A stretch of DNA of 51,850 nucleotides, taken from DTU032 sp964346175. GTDB lineage: Bacteria; Bacillota; Clostridia; Saccharofermentanales; DTU023. Numbering within the stretch: the first letter of the stretch is position 1; every line of letters begins with the position of its first letter. Position numbers and translations under genes: made by a program. The notes below the pieces were generated by a model that had not been told where the DNA came from, did no database searches, and saw only the letters and a program-made list of their open reading frames with translations. The stretch spans positions 1-51,850 of the forward strand of contig CAYFTG010000008.1 in assembly GCA_964346175.1 (NCBI GenBank), read 5' to 3'. Positions 43,264 to 51,820 of the stretch are shown here, piece by piece.

Positions 43264-45354
43264 ATGAGTGATACTAAGCATAAAAAAAGTTTATATATCA
43301 AGATTATCCTTAGCCTTTTGAGCCTGATTCTTCTGTTCACTCTAATTTCATGTGATCCATCTGAATTTTTAGCAGACAATCCGAAGGAAAGCGGTAGTGA
43401 GAAAGAAAGCATAAATGTAGAGACAGGCGAGGGTTCATCTGACGTACTCAAACTAATTGAGAAGAGGGATTTCAGAGAGTTATACCCAAGCTTTACTTCG
43501 GCTTCTCGGAGCCAATATAAACTGGAGGACATAATCTCCCGCCAAGAGCAAATTGACGAACGTATTGGTCTGCAAACGATGCACTTGGAAAACGTGCGCA
43601 AGCTGGATCGTGCTTCTGATGAACGCATTAGCGTTTATGAAATGAACGTCGTGATGCAGACAAGTTATGGAGAGATGTCCCGTCCTCTGACCTTAACCTT
43701 TCTTTATGATGAGCTAGATGAGCATTGGTATTTGGAATATTCGCCTTCTTTGATTTTTCCCGGTTTGACAAATGATAATGACTTAATTGTTCAGAGATTG
43801 AATGCGCCCCGAGGTGGGATCTTTGACCGTAATAACATTCCATTGGCAGTGGACGGCAAAGGCCAAATTGTCGGTGCAATTTCGGGTCTGTATGATAAAG
43901 CTGACAATGCCGAGGTAGCACAACTGTTGGACCTAACGGTGGAGCAAGTCGATGCCATCATGTCTCAGTCGTGGATTGGAGATAATATGTTTGTCCCGAT
44001 CAAGACACAGATGGAATTCAATGCTGCCCAATTAAAGAAATTTCCGGAACTGCATCTTGAAATGCGCCTGTTCGATACCAGACTTTATCCCCATGCCCAT
44101 TCCATCGCCCACCTCGTAGGCCATGTCGGCGAGGTTACTCAGGAAGATTTAGATAATGACGAAGAGGGCATTTACCGTGAAAGGGATATGATAGGTAAGA
44201 GGGGCCTGGAAAGTTTATTTGAAGAAGAGTTGCGGGCCAAGAGGGGTGTGCGCGTATATCTTTCCGGCAATGAAAAACAGATCCTTTATGAAGTCCCTGC
44301 AGAAGCAGGCCAAGATTTCCATCTGACGATTGATATTGAACTGCAAAACAAACTGTATTCTCTGTTCAAGGAGGATGAGGGTCAAGCTGTCTGCCTTGAT
44401 CCCAACTCCGGTGATATATTGGCAATCTTGAGCTTTCCATCTTTTGATCCCAACGAATTTGTTCAGGGCATCTCTTCCGCCTCATATCAGGCGTTGCTCA
44501 ATGATAGCCGTTTGCCCTTGTGGAATAAATTTCAGCCCAGATATGCACCCGGCTCTACTATGAAAATACCCTCCGCCATGGCAGGGTTAAATTCCGGCGT
44601 CTTAACGCCTGACACAACAAAGACCATCATTGGTAAAACTTGGCAGCCTGATGCTTCTTGGGGATCCTATGAGATTGCTCGCTTTACAGTCTACGACTCT
44701 CCTCAGGATCTGACGCAAGCGATAGTTATTTCAGATAACATCTATTTTGCACAGGTGGCATTGGAAATGGGCAGAGAATCTTTCCAAGAGGAATTGCTGA
44801 ACCTCGGATTTACCGAGGATGTGCCTTCAAGCTATCCGTTCCCTAAGGCTCAGTTCAGTAATAGTGGGGACATTGGCGACTCGGTAATGCTTGCAACATC
44901 ATCCTATGGTCAAGGCGAAATTGAAGTGACCGCCACACAGATGGCAGCAATCTTTTCTGCCGTAGCTGCAGATGGGGATATCCCGGCGCCGCGACTCTTA
45001 ATGTCTGACGAAATTGCCGTCTGGAAAGAAAATGTTGTCTCCGCCGCGAACCGAGAGGTTCTGCGCCAAGCGCTGCGTGAGGTCGTTGAACAGACACACC
45101 GCTCCAATGCTTATCGCGATTATGCTACTTTGGGCGGAAAATCCGGAACGGTTGAGGCTGCTTGGGATTCCGAGTTGGAACGCATCTCGCTCGATTCATG
45201 GTTCATCGGTTTTGATCTGGATCAGCCGGATATGGTTATAGCGATTCAAGAGCAAAATGTGCATAAGAGTCAGGACCGTCCTTCTGCTGCTAGACGTTTC
45301 GGTGAAGTTTTTGATCTTCTATATCAGGGTGACTTAGCCAGTAGCGGAGAGTAA
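43264..45354 (+). CDS. Class B penicillin-binding protein with MecA-type N-terminal domain (lipoprotein-like)
   Basis: The N-terminus has a hydrophobic helix ending in LISCDPSEF (a plausible lipobox, LxxC). An NTF2-like MecA_N domain follows (about residues 60-170) and a dimerisation segment (RGGIFDRNNIPLAVDGKG). The transpeptidase domain has STMK at 431-434, SDN at 490-492 and KSG at 626-628. The third motif KSG in place of KTG is seen in some PBPs. The 696-residue layout resembles B. subtilis PBP3 and PBP2a-type enzymes, which have low beta-lactam affinity in some species. Resistance is not claimed. Confidence 0.9.
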   Translation: MSDTKHKKSLYIKIILSLLSLILLFTLISCDPSEFLADNPKESGSEKESINVETGEGSSDVLKLIEKRDFRELYPSFTSASRSQYKLEDIISRQEQIDERIGLQTMHLENVRKLDRASDERISVYEMNVVMQTSYGEMSRPLTLTFLYDELDEHWYLEYSPSLIFPGLTNDNDLIVQRLNAPRGGIFDRNNIPLAVDGKGQIVGAISGLYDKADNAEVAQLLDLTVEQVDAIMSQSWIGDNMFVPIKTQMEFNAAQLKKFPELHLEMRLFDTRLYPHAHSIAHLVGHVGEVTQEDLDNDEEGIYRERDMIGKRGLESLFEEELRAKRGVRVYLSGNEKQILYEVPAEAGQDFHLTIDIELQNKLYSLFKEDEGQAVCLDPNSGDILAILSFPSFDPNEFVQGISSASYQALLNDSRLPLWNKFQPRYAPGSTMKIPSAMAGLNSGVLTPDTTKTIIGKTWQPDASWGSYEIARFTVYDSPQDLTQAIVISDNIYFAQVALEMGRESFQEELLNLGFTEDVPSSYPFPKAQFSNSGDIGDSVMLATSSYGQGEIEVTATQMAAIFSAVAADGDIPAPRLLMSDEIAVWKENVVSAANREVLRQALREVVEQTHRSNAYRDYATLGGKSGTVEAAWDSELERISLDSWFIGFDLDQPDMVIAIQEQNVHKSQDRPSAARRFGEVFDLLYQGDLASSGE

Positions 45355-45418
45355 TTATGACCGTTGGCCTCATATAAGGTCGGCGAAGCAGCATAGCACC
45401 GAGGAGGAACGATAGACA

Positions 45419-46585
45419 ATGGCTAGGCCTAGACCTCTCATACTCAGAAATGCGAAGCTGCATGGCGCCGAGTCTCAACTTACTGACGTTTTTATTGAGA
45501 ACGGCCTTATATGTGGCTTTAGCCCGGCAGGAGAGAATACTGAATTTCCAGATTGCCCAAGTCAAGATCTTGACGGTAAATATCTGTATCCGGGTATCTT
45601 TGATTGTCATCTGCATGGGAGTATCGGCGTTGATTTCAATCACATTGATCGTGAGAAGCTGGAGCTGCTAAGTCTATATCTGGCAAGTCGCGGCGTGACG
45701 TCCTTTTTTGCATCTATAGTCAGTGATAGTGAAGAGAAGATAAAGAAACTCTGTCAATTCTATGCTAAGGCGGCAGAGGGAAAATTAGGCGGAGCTCGTC
45801 TGAGCGGGATACACCTTGAGGGACCGTGGATATCTCCTCAGCAAAGTGGCGCAATTGCGCGAAGTCACCTGAGTTTGCCTCAGATTGAAACACTGGATCG
45901 TTTTCAGGCAGCGGCCAACGGCTGGATAAAATATATTACTGTAGCTCCTGAACTTGCAGGAGCGTTGGAGCTGATTGAAAAAGCTGCTAATGAGGATATC
46001 GTGGTGGGCCTCGGACATAGCACAGCTGATTATGATGTGACCTGTGAAGCCATTAAGAGGGGAGCCAAACTGGCAACTCATTTGGGCAACGCTATGCCTC
46101 AAATGCATCAACGACGACCGGGCATGGTGGGGGCAATCTTGGATAGTGATCTCCATGTAGAGCTTATTTTCGACGGCATCCATCTACATCCGGCGGTATT
46201 GCGCTTGATCGCCAAGGCGGTAACGCCTGATCGTATCATAGGGATCAGCGATGCCACTATGGCTAGAGGTTTAAGTGACGGTGTTTACAGTTTGGGAACT
46301 TCAGAAATTGAGGTAAAAGGCGGAGTTTCTTTTTTAAGAAATACTGACGTGCTGGCCGGAAGTGCCTTGGATTCGATCCAAGCTCTTGAAAATACTGCCG
46401 AAATATTAGATTCTAGTATTGAGTCGGTTTTCCCCTTTTTCTCGCGAAATCCCGCCAGACTGTTTTCGCAAAATTCAGGCGAGATTCGTGTTGGCATGAT
46501 AGCTGACTTATTGTCTTTTAATGAGGATTTTGATTTGTGCGATACTTGGGTGTCGGGCAAGCATGTCTATTCAGCCGTGCTATAA
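45419..46585 (+). CDS. nagA: N-acetylglucosamine-6-phosphate deacetylase
   Basis: It removes acetate from GlcNAc-6-P in amino-sugar recycling. The 388 residues have the amidohydrolase fold: PGIFDCHLHG, GIHLEGPWISPQQSGA, GLGHSTADY, THLGNAMPQMHQRRPG and DGIHLHP, with catalytic Asp in ISDATMA. AGGAGGAAC lies about 12 bases before the ATG. Its placement after wall genes suggests recycling of peptidoglycan amino sugars; no nagB is nearby. Confidence 0.92.
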   Translation: MARPRPLILRNAKLHGAESQLTDVFIENGLICGFSPAGENTEFPDCPSQDLDGKYLYPGIFDCHLHGSIGVDFNHIDREKLELLSLYLASRGVTSFFASIVSDSEEKIKKLCQFYAKAAEGKLGGARLSGIHLEGPWISPQQSGAIARSHLSLPQIETLDRFQAAANGWIKYITVAPELAGALELIEKAANEDIVVGLGHSTADYDVTCEAIKRGAKLATHLGNAMPQMHQRRPGMVGAILDSDLHVELIFDGIHLHPAVLRLIAKAVTPDRIIGISDATMARGLSDGVYSLGTSEIEVKGGVSFLRNTDVLAGSALDSIQALENTAEILDSSIESVFPFFSRNPARLFSQNSGEIRVGMIADLLSFNEDFDLCDTWVSGKHVYSAVL

Positions 46586-46681
46586 TGTCGTAATTAAGAA
46601 GAGAGTATTTTTATTATATAAAACTTAACGAAATTCCAGACTGAGATTTAATCTTAAGTAGGAGACGAAGGAGAGTAGTTC

Positions 46682-48256
46682 ATGTCTGCAATTCAAATGA
46701 ACATTCCGTATTTATCAGCTATACCAGTGTCAGGCTATCAGGCTGTAAGCTATGCTTGCATGATAGCAGTGCCCGCGATAATGATAGTGCTATTTGTCGT
46801 GGCTCTATTACGCAATCGTAAGCTTCGTTTGGAAGCGGCTGCTAGAGAGAAGAGCTTTACCACAACTCTGGATGCGGTCGACTTTGAGCAGGGTAATGTT
46901 TTCGACAATCTTCAGACAGTACGTGAAAACTTGAATGATGAAGAAATTGGCGAATTTTTGGATAATCTTAGTATCCAAAGTGAGAGGCTCTATCGAGGCA
47001 AATGGCTGCCCGATCCGGAACCTCTACTGCTGCAAAAAGATGTTTTTCATGTCTTTAAGAACGCTCGCTTCAATGCTTTGATCTCGGCTTTGCTTATTGT
47101 GTTAGGCATTATTGCTGCCGTAGTAGTTCTCGTTGCAGACGCAAATCTCTTCCTTGCTGCTGAGCAGGCGGTTGTGCCCCCGCTAATCATGGCAAGTTTG
47201 ATCCCCTTGGGAGCAGGTCTTGTCACAGCAATCCTTTTGAGCGTCGATGCTCGCAATACCAGATATGCTCTGGCACAGACGGTGCAGAACTTTAGCAGCA
47301 CTTTGGCCAAGACAGCACCCGTATATCAAGATCGGGCCGGAGTTACGCTCCTTATCAGCGAACTCATTTCTTATGGCGAAACCATGCGTCAGGAAGTGCG
47401 ATCGTTCAGCGAAATTGCTCAACAATTGGTAGAGGGAGAATTCGCAGAGGGAGTTCGTAATGCAGTGCGCGAGGTAATGGAGAAAGAAGTTGCTCCTCCC
47501 ATTAAAGAATCGAGTGCAGCCCTGAGCAATTTGGCCGACAGCCTAGCCGAAAAACAGGAGTCAGGGATGCAGGAATTGGCGGACTCTTTCACAGAAAAGA
47601 CCGTCGAGGCTCTGCAGGTACACTTAGCACCCTTGCCGCAAGAATTATCTAAAATTAATCGCCTCACTGATTCTTCACTTGCAATGATGGAAGAATCCAA
47701 ACAGATTATGGCGGCATCGCGCGATGAGAATGTTAATTTAAATCAAGAGCTACACGAAATCCTAGGTCTTATGGCCATCTCGCGCAATGATATTGCCAAT
47801 GAATCCGCTACACTAAGTGATAACTTGAAGCTCATTTCAGCTAGTTCAGACAAGCTGACTGCACTATATATGGGCGAGCAGGAAGGCTTGTCTAATCAGT
47901 TGACGCGACTCTCCGATCAACTGAGACTTAATACCGATCTGCTGAGCAGAGCGATCAGTGAGACGGCAAAGACCATGGAAAGATCCGTACACCTGACAGA
48001 GGAGCAAAGTCGCTTGACTGAGAGCTTCTTGCAGCGTATCAAACAGCAAGTTAGCGCTTTAGAAGAAATGACTCAGTCAATAGAAGCCAGCAGCCTAGAT
48101 TTTAGTGAAAAGTCTACAGACTACGTACAGCGCACATTGCATGATTACGATAGTGGTTTGGCTGAAGTAATCGAACGTCTGAGCTTCACTACAGCTGAGA
48201 TTAGGGAAGCCATAGATTCTCTGCCCGCAGCGATACGCAGTATTGGAAAAGAATAA
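46682..48256 (+). CDS. Three-helix membrane protein with long coiled-coil tail, unknown function
   Basis: A 524-residue protein with predicted membrane helices at about 24-44, 131-152 and 165-187, an 85-residue soluble segment between the first two, and a long helical coiled-coil tail (about 200-520). The tail is rich in Glu, Ser and Leu (for example EEMTQSIEASSLDFSEKSTDYV). This topology resembles ZorA/ExbB/MotA-like proton-channel proteins with tails, but I see no clear family motif or Asp/Thr signature, so that is only a comparison. GAAGGAGAG lies before the ATG. The partner gene at 48260 starts three bases after its stop. Confidence 0.75.
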   Translation: MSAIQMNIPYLSAIPVSGYQAVSYACMIAVPAIMIVLFVVALLRNRKLRLEAAAREKSFTTTLDAVDFEQGNVFDNLQTVRENLNDEEIGEFLDNLSIQSERLYRGKWLPDPEPLLLQKDVFHVFKNARFNALISALLIVLGIIAAVVVLVADANLFLAAEQAVVPPLIMASLIPLGAGLVTAILLSVDARNTRYALAQTVQNFSSTLAKTAPVYQDRAGVTLLISELISYGETMRQEVRSFSEIAQQLVEGEFAEGVRNAVREVMEKEVAPPIKESSAALSNLADSLAEKQESGMQELADSFTEKTVEALQVHLAPLPQELSKINRLTDSSLAMMEESKQIMAASRDENVNLNQELHEILGLMAISRNDIANESATLSDNLKLISASSDKLTALYMGEQEGLSNQLTRLSDQLRLNTDLLSRAISETAKTMERSVHLTEEQSRLTESFLQRIKQQVSALEEMTQSIEASSLDFSEKSTDYVQRTLHDYDSGLAEVIERLSFTTAEIREAIDSLPAAIRSIGKE

Positions 48257-48259
48257 AGA

Positions 48260-49561
48260 ATGCTTGACCCTGAAATGAAAAACTCCATACGCAAACCTAA
48301 GCTGCGTAAAGCAGAGCTCTTTCTTGTGCCTGAAGCTAAGCATCAGTCTACTGAGGAAATACTTATTCCAGAACAGATAGTGGTGGCTGAGCCGAATGAG
48401 CAGACTGAGCCGAATGAGCAGAATGAGCAGACTGTACAGGCTGAACAGATAGGGCAGGCTGAGGATGTTGAGCAATCTGAGCAGACTGAAAAGAAAGTAC
48501 AGGCTGAGGTAGCAGAGCGCCAAATTTTGCGGCCCAAGCGTATCGCAGTTAAAACTGATAGGAATGAAAAAGAGGATCTTGAAAAATCTGAATCAGAAAA
48601 AGATTTGAAAGCTGAAATTGAGTCTGAGTCAGAAAACACAGATATTTTTGTTGAAAGCAGCGAGAGTGAGAGTGAAGCGCAGTCTGGAGCTGAAACAGAT
48701 CCGGAGCTTGAAGGCGCAGCTACGTTCTCAGAAACCTTCACGCAAACAGAACCCCAGCCCCAGCTGCGTCGCATAATTGATCTTACTCAGGCTAAGTCTG
48801 AAGTTAAAGTAGAACAGCCTGAGCCCGAAGTGAAAAAAACATATCTGGTGCCGGATATACCTCTGCGCTTTTCTACCTTTGAAGAAGCCTTGGATTCCTG
48901 CCGGGAAATTCATCCTTCGCCGGAAGAGTTGCTTATGAATCAGACTGCTGTACAGCGTACTTGGCTGATGTCGCAGCTTAAGAAAGCAAAGACAGAATCA
49001 GAAATAGAGACTCTCGCTTACAGTCTAGACTTCAAGGATTTGTCGGTTCTTTTCCCGGTACTCTCAACCGTAAAAAAACGAGACGAAGCCAACCAAATAC
49101 AGAATCTGATCAGATTGCGTGCCAGTCATTTCCTTTATATTTGCGGCTGGCTCACCTTACAGTTCAGCTATCCACGTTCTACAGTTGCTAGGGTATTGGC
49201 AGACCTCTGCATGATACTTGAAGATATCTCTTTCTTGCGCGAAGAACTGAGCCAAGGAGAGATGGAGCAGATTAGAGAATGCAAAACTCCGGATCTTGGG
49301 CCGGATCGCATAATTTGGAATGAAGTGGAGATGATCTCAGAGATTTCTCTACCCAATAGCAGGCGTTTCGTCAGCGATATCGCAAATGAGCTATACAAGT
49401 CTAGTATTGATGAGGATGTTTTCCTGAAACGTTACGCGATTTATCCCAACCTAGCGCTGGGTAAAACGATTCTAGAAAAATATGAGGAAATCGCCACCGG
49501 CATGGAAGTAAATCCGATGTTGTCTAACGCTTTTTTGGATAGATTCAAGCGTGACAATTGA
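48260..49561 (+). CDS. Unrecognised protein with acidic repetitive N-terminus
   Basis: The 433-residue soluble protein has an acidic, low-complexity N-terminal half (residues about 25-170, Glu/Gln/Ser-rich with degenerate EQTEPNEQNEQ-type repeats). A folded-looking helical C-terminal half (about 190-433) includes ASHFLYICGWLTLQFSYP and ARVLADLCMILEDISFLREEL. No catalytic motif is seen. It starts three bases after the coiled-coil membrane gene, so the two are probably an obligate pair. The ribosome binding site is weak (GGAAAAG). Function is unknown. Confidence 0.7.
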   Translation: MLDPEMKNSIRKPKLRKAELFLVPEAKHQSTEEILIPEQIVVAEPNEQTEPNEQNEQTVQAEQIGQAEDVEQSEQTEKKVQAEVAERQILRPKRIAVKTDRNEKEDLEKSESEKDLKAEIESESENTDIFVESSESESEAQSGAETDPELEGAATFSETFTQTEPQPQLRRIIDLTQAKSEVKVEQPEPEVKKTYLVPDIPLRFSTFEEALDSCREIHPSPEELLMNQTAVQRTWLMSQLKKAKTESEIETLAYSLDFKDLSVLFPVLSTVKKRDEANQIQNLIRLRASHFLYICGWLTLQFSYPRSTVARVLADLCMILEDISFLREELSQGEMEQIRECKTPDLGPDRIIWNEVEMISEISLPNSRRFVSDIANELYKSSIDEDVFLKRYAIYPNLALGKTILEKYEEIATGMEVNPMLSNAFLDRFKRDN

Positions 49562-49568
49562 TAAAGAC

Positions 49569-49597
49569 TTGACAGCAGATAAGATTTAGCAGACAAT
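49569..49597 (+). promoter_or_regulatory. Promoter of the tRNA-Ser gene
   Basis: TTGACA (49569-49574) and GACAAT (49592-49597) have 17-base spacing, 13 bases ahead of the mature tRNA. A consensus -35 with a weaker -10 fits a stable-RNA promoter. Confidence 0.65.
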
Positions 49598-49610
49598 CCT
49601 AAATGAAAAT

Positions 49611-49701
49611 GGAGACGTACCGAAGCGGCCATAACGGGGCGCACTCGAAATGCGTTTGCCGGGCAACCGGCACGAGGGTTCGAATCCCTCCGTCTCCGCC
49701 A
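49611..49701 (+). tRNA. tRNA-Ser (anticodon CGA)
   Basis: The acceptor arms GGAGACG (49611-49617) and CGTCTCC (49691-49697) pair fully, followed by discriminator G and an encoded CCA. The T-loop reads GGTTCGAATCC. The anticodon loop CTCGAAA between CGCA and TGCG gives CGA (reads UCG). A long variable arm (TTTGCCGGGCAACCGGCACGA region) confirms a class II tRNA, as expected for Ser. Confidence 0.95.
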
Positions 49702-49710
49702 AAATCTTGG

Positions 49711-49744
49711 AAACCCGCTTGCCGTGATGGTTTGCGGGTTTTTA
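49711..49744 (+). terminator. Terminator after tRNA-Ser
   Basis: AAACCCGC (49711-49718) pairs with GCGGGTTT (49734-49741), followed by TTT. It lies about ten bases after the tRNA CCA. Confidence 0.8.
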
Positions 49745-49749
49745 TGCGC

Positions 49750-49783
49750 CTGGCACCAAATATGATCTGGCACCACATATGAC
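49750..49783. repeat. 17-bp tandem repeat containing TGGCACC
   Basis: CTGGCACCAAATATGAT (49750-49766) is directly followed by CTGGCACCACATATGAC (49767-49783), with two mismatches. The TGGCAC core recalls the GTGCCAGGCAC palindrome at the left edge of the window. Confidence 0.75.
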
Positions 49784-49825
49784 TTTTTCTATGTAAGCAA
49801 TTAGGTGTATCTGAGCAAAAGATAA

Positions 49826-49856
49826 GAGCTTACCCTGCATTTGCAGGGCAAGCTCC
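49826..49856 (-). terminator. Terminator of the symporter gene
   Basis: On the minus strand GAGCTTGCCCTGCA and TGCAGGGTAAGCTC form a long stem (one mismatch) with an AA loop, followed by TTATCTTTT. It lies about 30 bases past the symporter stop. Confidence 0.75.
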
Positions 49857-49884
49857 TCACGCTGTATCAGAATTCGTGAAAAAG

Positions 49885-51384
49885 CTAGACGTTGAAGCGG
49901 GCTTTTTCTTTGATGGCTTTTTCTTTCTCTTCCTCGGTCAAATATGCGGAAGGTGCTGGAGGTTTTCCCATGCGGCTTTCGACTAGAGTCACGATCATGA
50001 AAGTGAGTGCACCGACAGCACAACCGAAGACTATTGGCAAGACTTGTGAGCTTGCCATTGTAAGCTGCCAGGTTATGACCGCAATGGATCCAGTAATAAT
50101 TGACCAGATGCCCGCATTTTTGGTAGCCCTAGGCATTATGAGACCCAGACCATATGCAGCGAATGGTCCCGCAGATCTTAAGGCAAAAGCGAATAGGTTC
50201 AAGGTTACAATCGGTATGGCGAAAAGAGAAATAGTCATACTGATCAGAGCGATTACCACATTAGATATTCTCGTGTACAGAATGATTTTCTTCTCTCCCA
50301 AATCGGGATTGACAAACTTCATATAAATGTCTTTTATGAGCATCGTAGATGCCGCCAAGAGATTAGAGTCTGCAGACGACATTGTGGCTGCAATAATAGC
50401 AGCTGCAATCAGACCGGTGATCCAGGTTGGGGCATACTCTGTCGTAACCCACATTAATGCGGAAGTGCCTTTTCCTCCATCCAGACCTGCATCTAGGGAT
50501 TTTGCGACCAGACCGATTATTGTAGGGATGAAGGCTAGGCCGGCCATCATAATGGCTGACAGAACAGATGCTTTTCTCGCAGTTTTCGTATCTCTCGCTG
50601 AAGCGAAACGGCTGACCATTTCAGGCCCGGATAGGAAAGTACAGAAATAGTTGAAAATTAATCCCAAGATTGTAATCCAGCCTATTGCTGTAAAATCCAA
50701 GTCTACAGAAGGCAGCCTGTTAGAAATAGCCTGCCAGCCGCCCGCTCCGCTAATGATGAAGGGGAGGGCAATCAGCAGACCAAAGAAAATAATGAACCAT
50801 TGGACCAGGTCAGAGATCTGGTCTGCGAACATACCTCCCATTGTTGTGTAAACAATAACGACGAACCCTGCCAAAAGTATTGCAACGTTAAGAGGAATAC
50901 CTGTCAGTGAGGTTACTACTGAACCTGATGCCAGTATCTGCGACGAGGTGAGGGCAAACAGGGCAGCAATGTTAAGAACAGCGGTGAAGGTGCTGGCAGC
51001 TGCACCAAAGCGGCGACCGACAACTTCCGGAATGGTTATAGCCATAGTTTCCCGAATTTTGGGTGCGAAATAAGCGAGGGGAATCATGGCGATTGCTGCA
51101 GCCAGGACATACCAAGCTGCGCCTAAACCCCAACCGTCAAACGCTTTAGTGGCGACACCCGTAGTGGAACCGCCACCGATGTTGTTAGCAGACAGGGATG
51201 CGGCGATGATGAACACTCCCATACGGCGACCTGCGATCATGTAATCTGCGCTATCTTCAATAAAATATTTGTTTGAGAGCCAGCCCACCAAAAGCATAGC
51301 AACAAGATAGACCGGGACAATGATTAATGGAACAACCTGAATTTGCATTGTGATTGCTGGTACTAGGGTAAATAATGAGATCAT
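49885..51384 (-). CDS. Sodium:solute symporter (SSS family)
   Basis: The 499-residue integral membrane protein has about 13 hydrophobic helices. Family features are the N-terminal KYFIEDSADYMIAGRRMG, the helix-unwinding ANNIGGGSTTGVA (sodium-site region), AISGAGGW-type loops and the middle MGGMFADQISDLVQW. A later SSADSNLLAAS is the conserved SSS sodium-site segment. The start ATG 51384 is preferred because AGAGGAG lies seven bases upstream; the frame could extend to 51459 with 25 extra charged residues. The substrate cannot be told from sequence; short carboxylates, proline and pantothenate are all family substrates. Confidence 0.9.
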   Translation of the reverse strand: MISLFTLVPAITMQIQVVPLIIVPVYLVAMLLVGWLSNKYFIEDSADYMIAGRRMGVFIIAASLSANNIGGGSTTGVATKAFDGWGLGAAWYVLAAAIAMIPLAYFAPKIRETMAITIPEVVGRRFGAAASTFTAVLNIAALFALTSSQILASGSVVTSLTGIPLNVAILLAGFVVIVYTTMGGMFADQISDLVQWFIIFFGLLIALPFIISGAGGWQAISNRLPSVDLDFTAIGWITILGLIFNYFCTFLSGPEMVSRFASARDTKTARKASVLSAIMMAGLAFIPTIIGLVAKSLDAGLDGGKGTSALMWVTTEYAPTWITGLIAAAIIAATMSSADSNLLAASTMLIKDIYMKFVNPDLGEKKIILYTRISNVVIALISMTISLFAIPIVTLNLFAFALRSAGPFAAYGLGLIMPRATKNAGIWSIITGSIAVITWQLTMASSQVLPIVFGCAVGALTFMIVTLVESRMGKPPAPSAYLTEEEKEKAIKEKARFNV

Positions 51385-51492
51385 TTCAGACTCCTCTTCT
51401 TTCGTAATTCTTTTTTGGTATACGTCTTTTGTTTTTGTTGGTGAATTCAGACAGTGCATCCATATTTAAACAACATTCAGTTGATAATTTTC

Positions 51493-51521
51493 AGATTAAA
51501 GAATAAAATTATTTTTGTCAA
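51493..51521 (-). promoter_or_regulatory. Promoter of the symporter gene
   Basis: On the minus strand TTGACA (51521-51516) and TAATCT (51498-51493) have a 17-base spacing, giving a start near 51486 and a leader of about 100 bases before the ATG at 51384. Confidence 0.65.
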
Positions 51522-51546
51522 TGCTCTACAAAGAATGTCAGTTCAT

Positions 51547-51577
51547 TTGAATTATTGCGGGCAACCTGTGGTATAAT
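51547..51577 (+). promoter_or_regulatory. Extended -10 promoter at the right end
   Basis: TGGTATAAT (51569-51577) is an extended -10 element with a perfect TATAAT. A possible TTGAAT (51547-51552) lies 19 bases upstream. It points rightward and is followed by AAAAAGGAG (near 51594-51602) with no obvious ATG/GTG/TTG start at normal spacing. Confidence 0.55.
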
Positions 51578-51780
51578 TCTGAACTTAATCGCAAAAAGGA
51601 GATAATACCTACTAACCAGCGTGTCTTGTTGAAAATATGCTCCTAAAAATTTGATTTTTTTATTATTGTATAGTTTCCATAAAAAATATCCAATATACAA
51701 CATGATTTGAGCAATTTCTCTTGACGATGAAGAGAAGAGGGCGTACTGTTTACCCGTCTTTGACAGTTCCAAGACATGCT
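51578..51780 (+). other. Intergenic stretch without a convincing gene
   Basis: After the extended -10 promoter and the AAAAAGGAG site, the next in-frame codons read as ATA ATA CCT ACT AAC CAG and stop after about 15 codons. The rest is AT-rich with a short minus-strand reading frame (51518-51772) that lacks a supported start. I see no coding gene here, but it could be a small RNA between the promoter and the hairpin at 51781. Confidence 0.4.
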
Positions 51781-51820
51781 AACGCCCGCAATCCATTGCA
51801 ACAAGTGGATTACGGGCGTT
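51781..51820 (+). terminator. Strong hairpin, probable terminator
   Basis: AACGCCCGCAATCCA (51781-51795) pairs with TGGATTACGGGCGTT (51806-51820) with one mismatch and a 10-base loop. The following TCAAATTTGC is only mildly T-rich. It may end a transcript from the promoter at 51547-51577 or one entering from the right. Confidence 0.6.

Noticed and set aside
48095..48523. Minus-strand 142-residue Leu/Ser/Tyr-rich frame opposite 48260
   Set aside because: It is a shadow of the low-complexity acidic protein and has no start signal.
46682..49561. Complete Zorya defence system
   Set aside because: Only a topology similar to ZorA is seen; no ZorB (OmpA-like), ZorC or ZorD helicase/nuclease was recognised in the neighbouring genes.
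49885..50851. Plus-strand frames of 144, 107 and 66 residues in the symporter region
   Set aside because: They are antisense to the clearly coding SSS symporter and have no ribosome binding sites.
51518..51772. Minus-strand 84-residue frame at the right end
   Set aside because: It starts at a TTG without a ribosome binding site, overlaps the two divergent promoters, and has no recognisable domain.
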